A DNA stretch of 64,000 bases from Heliopora coerulea (Eukaryota > Cnidaria > Anthozoa > Scleralcyonacea > Helioporidae): contig JASJOG010000665.1 in assembly GCA_030142905.1 (NCBI GenBank), forward strand, positions 1 to 64,000, written 5' to 3'. Every line of letters begins with the position of its first letter. Position 1 is the stretch's first letter. The notes under the pieces are model-generated. The model searched no databases. It had not been told where the DNA came from and worked only from the letters and a program-made list of their open reading frames with translations. The translations under genes were made by a program, and so were the position numbers. This document shows, piece by piece, positions 55,524 through 64,000 of this stretch.

Positions 55524-56211
55524 CAGTGAACTCAATTTCCATATCTGGATTTGCTAACTGGCCAATGAAAAGTGAAGACAAGATGGCCGCCCATGCAGTC
55601 CAATTTTGGACGTCAGTTTCAGTCCCCTACGCAGGCTTGTACGTCAGTTTCAGTCTTCTACGTGACTTTTTACTCTTTTCTGAAGAGTTTTCTTTCAAAA
55701 TACACACGAAATATTTCTTTAAAAGATAGAAACGAGTTTAAAAATTTCAAATATATTTCTACAAAGTCAAACCGAGTTACAGGTTATGTATTCTAACGAA
55801 AATAAATTACCAAACTAACGAGAAACCTTACAAAACGGCCTCGAAAATTTACTTAAGGAAACGACAAAGTGCTCGTCCTCTTTTTCCCGTTAGTTTACCA
55901 CCATCAGACAATTTAGTACACTTTTTAGGCCACACGGCAACAATGAGTCCTTTTAAATATTCCATAATGTAAAACTAGTCCAGTAATGTTTCGTCTGAGC
56001 ACTTTTTCCATGGTTGACAATGTTTTCGACGCAGAACCAAACACAAACTGAAGATTAAAGTCGTGCAAAGGACTGGAACTGACGTACAAGACCTTGAGGA
56101 AGACTGAAATTGACTTCCAAAGTTCTCTCCATGGGCGGCCATCTTGGCTACACTTTTTGCCCGTGCAAATGACTGGGAGTTAGCATTCCAGATATAAAAT
56201 TGAGTTCACTG
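55524..56211. mobile_element. 688-bp MITE with long inverted ends
   Basis: The left end CAGTGAACTCAATTTCCATA and the right end, inverted, CAGTGAACTCAATTTTATAT match. Further inside, AAGATGGCCGCCCATG (left) and CATGGGCGGCCATCTT (right) are exact inverted copies. GACGTCAGTTTCAGTC-type repeats occur in both arms. There is no coding content. Confidence 0.65.
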
Positions 56212-57467
56212 TTCACAAGTCAATCCACTCAATCGCATGTGTCAGGAAGCAAAAAATCGCAGCAAAAATCGCCCGTGCAAACAACTCTTATCGATTCCAT
56301 GCGTAGCGACATCTTAATGCAATTCTTCTTTGTAGAACTTGGAGACAATATTCTAGTAATCTTCATCTTTCACCTCAGGAATACCGTAAATTCGCCTATT
56401 AAAGCGCCTGGAATACTGCTCGCTGTCGTTGGCAGGTGACATTGGTTAATTGGGGTTCGAGATAGGTCATTTTTTCTTGTAATGTCTGTACGGCATTCTC
56501 AATTTTCTTCACAACAATTGATCTAACTGTGTGAGATACGACTTCGGAGACGATGGTCTTCGTCACTGAGAATAGCAAATCATTAAAAATTTCTGAAGCA
56601 AGAAAGCATTCAACTTCATGAGTAGTAATTTTGTTAACAAATACAACAAATACATCAGACTTGAATTAGCTGTCTAGATCTTTACGGTAGTCTAAGCGGC
56701 TTCGAGTTGTGGACCCTTCGATATCCGCCATCTCGTCTGTCTTGTCTGTCTTGTCTGTCATCTCAACTGCTCTTAGACAAACTTCTTAATTTTAAAATGA
56801 TATCACAGGACTTCCTTAAATCAAATGAAAGCCTAACACTCCAAATACGTGCTTGTAAATCAATAGTCATTACAGGAATCAACAAATATTTAAAAATACG
56901 ACGAAAATTTTTTATTGAACCAAGTGCGTTTGAACAGACGTCTTACTCCTCGAACTTACTTCCAATCTTGTGAAAATGTTAGAAATATTGCAAAAGTATC
57001 AGATAGCTGGTTATTTAGCAGTTATTTGTAATAACTGTGACAATACTTTAGACTTACTTAACAATTACTTCAAAGGTACTAGTAATAGTAGTAATGGTTT
57101 CTTAACACATCCTAAAAGGGCTTTACAGTAATAATTTAAAGAAATGGTCGTGATAAAAAAGGTCTAGTCCTAAAACAATTTGTCATGAAATAATAAAAGT
57201 CTTATATAATTACATCAATAACTTATGTAAAAAATATGATATTACACAGTTGTGTGAAACAAACCATAATGAAGTAACATAATTAGGTTCAGTTGAAATA
57301 AATCTGTCATAAGTGTATTTTTAAAAATTGAAACATTTCTTATGTCTCACATATCTTACATAAACGATAGATTAATCTGCGTTGTCCAGCAGTTGTCCTA
57401 AACTTAGGAGGGCGTAAGTCAGTGTCATTGCGTAGTTTGAAGTTTACGTGCCGTGTAAAATTTCGTA

Positions 57468-58388
57468 TCACCAAGAGTCAATCTCTGAAGCAATACACCA
57501 GGAAGGAAGGTCATGGGTGTATGAATTGAATAACAATGGTCCCAAAATTGAGCTATGTTGAACACCATACGTCACAGTCCTGAAAGTCGAAAGGATTTTA
57601 CCGACTCGAATGTGTTGTCGACGTTGAGAAAGATAGCTAGCGAACCACTGTAAAACGATCGGTGAAACTCCAAAAGTTTCCAATTTCTCCAGGAATAAGA
57701 AATGACTGATACTATCAAATGCTTTGGAGAAGTCTGGTAAGACCATAGCAGTTACTCGTCTTCTGTCCATAGCATCCCAAATGTAATCAGTTACTGCAAG
57801 ACCTAGTGTTTCAGTTCAATGTTGTATTCTATTTCTACCTTGCTTAGTTGGAAATCTACCACTTTAAGTAAGGTAATTTGTAAACAGATTATGGACTGCA
57901 CGTTCACAAACTTTAGAAAGGACAGATAGAAAGGAAATTAGACCATTATTCTCTGCTTCTTTGTATTCGTCGTTCTTTGGGATAGGAATAATCTCAGGTT
58001 GTTTCCATTGGCTAGGAAATGATCCAGTGAGGAAGCCTGAGTTAATTATTGATGTAATCGAATAAACTATTGAAGATAAACAATCTTTAAGAACTTTTAT
58101 ATGAATTATATCATTTCCTGGAGTTTTATTTGAAGGCATGTTAGTAATAGATTCACTTACGTCCTCTGTTGTCATTGTTTAAGATGGAACATGTTGTCAT
58201 CTTCTATAACTATATCAGGTGCCAAGGGACGAATAAAAGGTGGTAAGTCAAATTTACGTGTCGTTTGTCCAGCTAATTTTGCACTGTTCATTCCCACATT
58301 AGCAAAAAAATTATTAAATTCCTCTGCAACTAAAGTGGCATCTTTTGCAAATGTAGGCCTATCAGAGTCTCCGGATGGCAAGCAATGA
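57468..58388 (-). pseudogene. CR1-like reverse transcriptase fragment
   Basis: Pieces in order from 58388 are VAEEFNNFFANVGMNSAKLA, then SITNMPSNKTPGNDIIHIKV, ITSIINSGFLTGSFPSQWKQ, and after a frameshift near 57860 MVLPDFSKAFDSISHFLFLE, LQWFASYLSQRRQHIRVGK and VTYGVQHSSILGPLLF. The usual GVPQGS is GVQHSS, and the catalytic Asp-Asp box is beyond the end of the fragment. It lies on the same strand as the endonuclease fragment at 54307-54800 but in the wrong order to be the same element. Confidence 0.85.
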
Positions 58389-58527
58389 CTTATGGTTTTC
58401 CATACGTTTCATAAAACGAGTCATCATGATAAGGGGTCTGTGCAAAAGTTAGTGAACCCCATCAGAAACAACTGTGCAGGGATGCAGAACTATTAATGTA
58501 CAATTCAGACACTTCTAATTAACAATT

Positions 58528-58625
58528 AGATTATGAGCTCGAGATTTCTATGAGGTGATAGTTGACGAGGGCAAAGCCCTCGTCAACTATCAACTCAAAG
58601 AAATCGAGAGCAAATAATCTAATTC
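58528..58625. repeat. Hairpin with a 16-bp perfect GC-rich core stem
   Basis: GATAGTTGACGAGGGC and GCCCTCGTCAACTATC are exact inverted copies around AAA (58556-58590). The outer sequence is also inverted but imperfect. It lies in the left flank of the Tc1 transposase gene, so it is a separate small palindrome or MITE inserted into the element. Confidence 0.65.
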
Positions 58626-58864
58626 TTTTAGTAGAAACACTTTGCAAAGAACATTTTTCGTCTTCTCTGAGACTGCACTTTCAAGTAAGCATTCTATTTC
58701 GTCTTTAGAAACTTCACAAAAACGAGAGGCGGAGGCCATTTTCGTTACTCGCTATCTATTTACGAATAGATAGCCAGTAGCGTAGCCAATCAGAATGCAG
58801 CATTTGCAATAGTACTCGACTAAGTTTCTACTAATTAAAGTTTTGTTATATTTGCTAACCATCC

Positions 58865-59757
<893 letters not shown>

Positions 59758-60039
59758 GTGAAAGCTTCACTTACTTTTGGACAGACCCCTTATCGTGATG
59801 ACTCGTTTTATTGATAGACAGATAGTAACAATTAAAAACAATCATAATACACTAAGAGAACATTGTGAAATATAAATGTTTTATTACACTGCTTTACAAT
59901 AAAGGAACAAGATTTTGATCACAACCTGATTATGTGTGTTTGATTGAGGGGTTCACTAACTTTTGAGCACAACTTAAAAATGGTATCACATAACATTATC
60001 TGAAGTTGGTTCAAATTTAAGAAAAAAGAAAATTTGCAA

Positions 60040-61010
60040 ACCTATGAGTATAATGGACCATCCAAATCGTTTTGAGAGATTCGTAAAATTTGTAATCAAC
60101 CTAAGGTTTAGAATTGTTGAAAAAATTGTGAAAATTGTACAAGAAGTCAAAGGAAATGAGCAGGAAAGGGGCTTTGGTGAGATAATTAGAAGAATCGTTT
60201 CCATAGTTAAAAGGTCTACTAACGTTAAAAGGAATCGGAGATCAAGATCAAGATTAACCATGAAGCCTAGTAACAAGGTTTAAAATTAGTGTGTAAGCGT
60301 AAAGCCGATTAACCTTAGAAGTGAAATGAGTGGTGATGAATACATAGAAAATGTGGTAAAATATAATGATGAAATGGATGAGGTCATGAACTTGTTACTA
60401 GATGAAGATCCTGGAGAAGATTGGTTGAAAACTTTTGAAATGTTCAGGGAAATTGAACGGGTATGAGATATCATATGAAATAAACCTGTTCAAGGATAAC
60501 AACGTCCTTCTCCAAATCAGTGAAAGTCGAATAGTAGTTGGAAACCTGCTCCAACTCAACTTACCAAGATTGAGGAGAATAAAGGCGTTTGAAACTATTA
60601 GCGTCACTTTCGAAAAGTAAACAGATCAGGGTGAGACAAGACCACCGGCTTATTTTAATAGTCCGGCTACTACAATAGTTAATTGAGGAGATATTGGAAA
60701 GTTTATTGAAACAGGGGGTGTACCAATTAATAATAGAACTAGTGAGTGGTTGTCTGAAGGGTCAGGTTTGACTGTTGAAAATATATATCATCATTAGCCA
60801 AACATTGTTTGCTATGAGCCTTTGAGTTGTTCCTCGTTCATTGAATGACCGGAAAGCTTAAGAAGTAATAAAAAAGGTTTCATTCACATGAGAAATAACG
60901 ATGATAAGTTTTTTGGTGCTTGTTGGCTCGTAAATTCCCTTTCAAAAAATGTCTAAAAAATTGACTTTAATGGAGTAGCATTTCCCGTTGAGATAGTAGC
61001 TTTTCTTATC
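60040..61010 (+). pseudogene. Remnant of a PolB-type virus-like/Maverick-like element protein
   Basis: Overlapping frames hold conserved-looking pieces: FERFVKFVINLRFRIVEKIV (60060-60280), MSGDEYIENVVKYNDEMDEV (60327-60467), YEISYEINLFKDNNVLLQIS (60455-60620) and, further on, IGKFIETGGVP, EWLSEGSGLTVENIYHH and CYEPLSCSSFIE, with stops and shifts between. The last pieces resemble a region found upstream of protein-primed PolB in virus-like elements (Polinton/Maverick or adintovirus type) that are common in cnidarian genomes. That link rests on memory of the family and not on a search. The polymerase domain itself is not present. Confidence 0.45.
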
Positions 61011-61019
61011 ATATCATGA

Positions 61020-61540
61020 GCGTAATTGTTTAGATGATTGCCTGGCTGAATTTGTTTTTCTTTTCTCCCAAAATTACTTGAATTCACAGCACCCTAATTT
61101 AAATTTTACCAGTGAACTTGAAACTAATTCTACTCTTTGTTTCCTAGATGTTTTAATCGCTCTAAGGGCTTGTCGTCCTGGGTTTATCGAAAACCCACTT
61201 TCACTGGTTAATTACGAACTTTGTTAGTTTCATTTCGCTGCCCTTTAAACGAGTTCTTATATACACTTTACTTGATAACTACACCTATAAAATTTAATCT
61301 TTCCTTATACCACCTCTTCCATTCTGAACTCTTGCAACTCAATCAAATATTAATTCTCAATAATGGCTCTCCTGATGTGTCATTGATCGCTGCATTCGTA
61401 TTTTTCTTGATAAACTTTTTTTACCGTAATTTACTAGACAGTAGCGGAAAACACCACACAAAAACTATTATAAACTTTTCTCTTGTATTTACCAACTACG
61501 GGTTCCTATTCTTTAAAAATACAGACACAAATCAATAATT
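61020..61540 (+). pseudogene. Penelope-like RT fragment
   Basis: Frames read DDCLAEFVF, LNSQHPNLNFTSELETNS, TLCFLDVLIALR and later LYHLHSELLQLNQILI, which align with YVDDCFLLF, LNSQHANIKFTHETKN, ILSFLDIKI and ILHSELQKLKQIFI of the element at 40126. Several frameshifts and stops are present. No GIY-YIG domain follows. Confidence 0.8.
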
Positions 61541-62335
61541 ATGTTGTTCTGGTTTTCCTGACATATTTTTCATGTGTTTACATTTAACAAGCAAAACGAC
61601 GAGGGAAGGTCAAACTGCCACAGTTACTCGCCTGTAAAATAACGTCCTACCACAAGGCATAAAAATAGGGGATAAATTTTCATGACAGTTGCAATGCAGT
61701 TCTGATTCATCGTTTATTCTGTGTCACGGTGGTATGTGGCCATGTTGAAGAACAATGCAATGTTGGTAGTATCATACTCAAACACAATTTGGGTATTAGA
61801 TTAGGCATTTATGGTTCAAAAACAAAGTTTTCACCAATGTATCCCAAATACGACATATTTGCACAAAGTAAGCTAAAAAGAAGGAAAATAACATTTTTCA
61901 TCTTGACATATATTATTGCTTCATTAAGAACTGCCGCCGTTAGCGGGAGCTTTATTTTTAATTTTGGTAAGAATTGCATGCCCAGCAGGGAGGGTGTTAA
62001 GGGGTCTGGATTTCAAAATTTAAAAAGCTTTAGTGTGATGATTTTGAAGAACTTAAAGAAACAAGAAGTGCCTTCGCTGATCATGTGCTCGGTACACGCG
62101 AGGGAAACAGAAAGAGAGATAGCCGATTACTCTATACTTCTAACTTTTAAACATTTGAACTAGTCAGACATATGCACTAAAGGAATCTCTTGGCATTTGT
62201 TCGCATCCTTCCCACTTTAAAGCTCAACTCAGAAGTCTGAGTCGTATATTTTTTTATATATCTGTTAAGTAATTAAGTTAATTACGATATTTATTTCTTA
62301 TTTTCTTATATACCTATTTACTTATTTGGGGTATT
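61541..62335. other. Unassigned open frame region
   Basis: The longest frame is 61729-62163 (plus, 144 codons, starting near VCGHVEEQCNVGSIILKHNL). It has mixed composition, one hydrophobic stretch (FFILTYIIASLRTAAVSGSF) and no recognised domain, so no gene is claimed. Confidence 0.25.
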
Positions 62336-62440
62336 TATTTACGTATTCATCAAATTGTTTATTTATTTATTTATGTATGTATTTATGTATGTATTTATGT
62401 ATGTATTTATGTATGTATGTATGTATGTATGTATTTATTT
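62336..62440. repeat. TTTATG/TATG microsatellite
   Basis: The array runs from TTTATTTATTTATG units into TATGTATG units. Confidence 0.9.
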
Positions 62441-62690
62441 GGTCCTGTATTATTCTTACCACCTGAAAGTACGTGCGCGAATGACAAACGCAGTTTTTAC
62501 TCATGGCGCTTAACCTCGAAAGTTTGATTCTGAAAAGTGAGAACATTTAGGCTTGTCCAAAAAAAAATGTCATTCACCCCAATGGCCTAATTCAAAGCGT
62601 GTTTCAATCGCTGTTAAAAAAATGATGATTCAACCACGAAACAAGTATTAATCGCGTACGAGGTAATCTTTTATCCCTATATTTATTTAG

Positions 62691-62806
62691 ATTGTCCTGT
62701 ACTCAGGATCCTGAATTCTTACGTACAACACGATCAAGGATGACTTTCGAAAGTATTTACATAATGACAGTGTTGGCAACTATGATAAGAGATTCTTCTA
62801 CTTACA
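62691..62806 (+). CDS. Possible exon, unknown gene
   Basis: The stretch lies between acceptor TATATTTATTTAG and a strong donor GTAAGTAT. One frame is open throughout: LSCTQDPEFLRTTRSRMTFE, then SIYIMTVLATMIRDSSTY. No neighbour exon was found, so this rests on the splice signals and the open frame alone. Confidence 0.25.
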
Positions 62807-63360
62807 GTAAGTATAGTTCAATATTTGTTGTAACAGAATTCGTTTGTTTGTCTTTGATTGAAAAAAAGTACTTTGGGTAATTCTTAAACAAATTGTACTA
62901 GTCATTAGGCCTTGCCAATAATCTTTAGGAAAGTACTCGAGAATCAATTCATTTGAAAGCAAATTGAGGGTCATTCGACTTCTGCCTTCTTGGTATCAGT
63001 CTTCAGTGGCATAGCGAACGGAAGGGTTCGATAACAATCTTGAGTTTCCAGTTCAATAGTGAGTCATATAGAGAATATCACCATGTAGCCTGCTTTGATT
63101 TGCGACCTTGAAACTGCTCTCGGCGTTGGGAAAAATTGTCCATATGTATTATCGGAAGTACTGAAGTGAGGATGTGAATGTTTGGGCAGTTGTCCGCAAC
63201 CAAAATTACCATCCTTTTTCTGGTACGAAACATTCTTTGTGGTGGTGTTTAATGGTGTTCCCGTCGGTGGAATTTACTAGTTAAATGAATGAAAAACTAT
63301 TATTTAAAAAGGATAATCTTGTCAGTGTTAAATAAACACAGTCAACAATAAAAGCCCTGT

Positions 63361-63405
63361 AATATACAATACAATACAATACAATACAATACAATACAAT
63401 GTACA
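63361..63405 (-). repeat. (ATTGT)n pentanucleotide tail of CR1-like element
   Basis: About nine units of TACAA on the plus strand, that is ATTGT on the minus strand, lie just downstream of the CR1-like coding end. CR1/L2 elements end in such short tandem repeats instead of poly-A. Confidence 0.7.
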
Positions 63406-63447
63406 ATCCATCTAAAAAGTACCTAATTACTACACAAGTAAGGTCAG

Positions 63448-63720
63448 CTAAAAGTTAAAACTATTAAAAACAATATATACGTTATAATAGAAATACCTTT
63501 TCGCTTCTTCGGTCCTCACTTTAGGTAGATGAAGTAAGTTACTCTGTCCGGTTTTCCTACGTGCAATATCTCGATTAAAAGTAAAATAATGCATAATACA
63601 TTGCGGAACCTGCCTTTTAAGATATTTCTCAACAAGTTTGAGAATATGTTTCTTTTGCCTACTACCTAGTGATTTCCAATTAAGATTTACGAGTGCAGAG
63701 TCACTACTGTCCGTTATCAT
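63448..63720 (-). pseudogene. CR1-like ORF2 C-terminal fragment
   Basis: The frame reads VNLNWKSLGSRQKKHILKLV and QSNLLHLPKVRTEEAKR followed by FYYNVYIVFNSF. The pattern W-x-S-L-x-x-R, then L-P-K-V-R-T-E, then F-x-Y and N-x-F is the conserved tail behind CR1/L2 RTs. It is followed by the pentanucleotide tail, so this is a 5'-truncated insertion. Confidence 0.75.
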
Positions 63721-63762
63721 GACGATTCAAGCAGTGCGTCGCTGTAGTCCTTCTAACTAGAA

Positions 63763-64000
63763 ATACGTGCACGCAACAACCCCTCGCCCACCCTGCCAAT
63801 ATATCTTTCGAGAGTCCAAGTAACATTGATAATTTTTCAAAATTGTCAAAAAGACAAATCCTACTTACTATAACTGGAAGAGGGTATGCAATTTAAGGAA
63901 AACACAACATTTGGACACGAATATTAATAACCCAAACTGGAAATTGTTTTATATTTAAACTACTCGTCTCATATTTACGTTTGAAATTTCGACTCTGTTT
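63763..64000 (+). repeat. Dispersed repeat family A, copy 2 (runs off the window)
   Basis: The stretch starts CTAGAAATACGTGCACGCAA and includes CCCCTCGCCCACC, CTTACTATAACTGGAAGAGG and AACCCAAACTGGAAATTG. It matches 5443-5663 in the same orientation up to the end of the window. Confidence 0.65.

Noticed and set aside
54307..58388. One continuous CR1 element joining the endonuclease and RT fragments
   Set aside because: On the minus strand the RT fragment lies upstream of the endonuclease fragment, the reverse of the element order, so they are two insertions.

Overview
This is an AT-rich, intron-rich animal genomic window. It is dominated by decayed and nested transposable elements with a few fragments of host genes. 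The mixture points to a marine invertebrate, most plausibly a cnidarian such as a coral or anemone: Penelope-like elements with GIY-YIG domains, CR1/L2-like non-LTR elements, PIF/Harbinger, Tigger/pogo and Tc1 transposons, a short-LTR Gypsy element, tRNA-derived repeats, hammerhead-ribozyme retrozyme repeats and a PolB-type virus-like element remnant. There are no bacterial operons, rRNA genes or CRISPR arrays. The organism assignment is inference from element composition.

Layout. 0.6-2.5 kb: four tiny plus-strand exons whose splice phases join into one open frame (unknown gene). 5.4 and 63.8 kb: two direct copies of one >220-bp dispersed repeat. 8.9-9.6 kb: inverted clusters of short palindromes. 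9.7-13.1 kb: a CR1/L2-like retrotransposon with a degenerate 2A motif, endonuclease and reverse transcriptase, all broken. 13.5-16 kb: MITEs. 17.3-24.9 kb: exons of an unrecognised minus-strand gene, including a first exon with ATG and a 27-nt micro-exon.

26.5-45.4 kb is a transposon nest. A Gypsy element with 81-bp LTRs (26594-45054, minus strand) sits inside a dispersed repeat. Its pol gene is split by a 7.65-kb TTAA-flanked element (28719-36370). That element carries tRNA-like repeat arrays, captured exon fragments and a complete but mutated 3.9-kb Harbinger transposon (31552-35478). The 5' LTR is split by a second 7.26-kb insertion (37738-44995) holding tandem hammerhead ribozymes (a retrozyme-type repeat), an inverted Penelope-like element and a Tigger transposon.

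45.4-64 kb: palindromic tRNA-derived repeats, a Penelope GIY-YIG fragment, possible host exons (47.6-48.1 kb), a Harbinger deletion derivative with perfect 25-bp TIRs, a second inverted Penelope element (51.4-53.2 kb), Harbinger and Myb-like remnants, CR1 endonuclease and RT fragments, a MITE, a Tc1 element with a lost catalytic Glu, a PolB-type virus-like remnant, and a CR1 3' end with a pentanucleotide tail.

Almost every transposon gene carries frameshifts, stops or catalytic substitutions, so none looks autonomous. The parts most likely still to be functional are the host exons and two of the hammerhead ribozymes.
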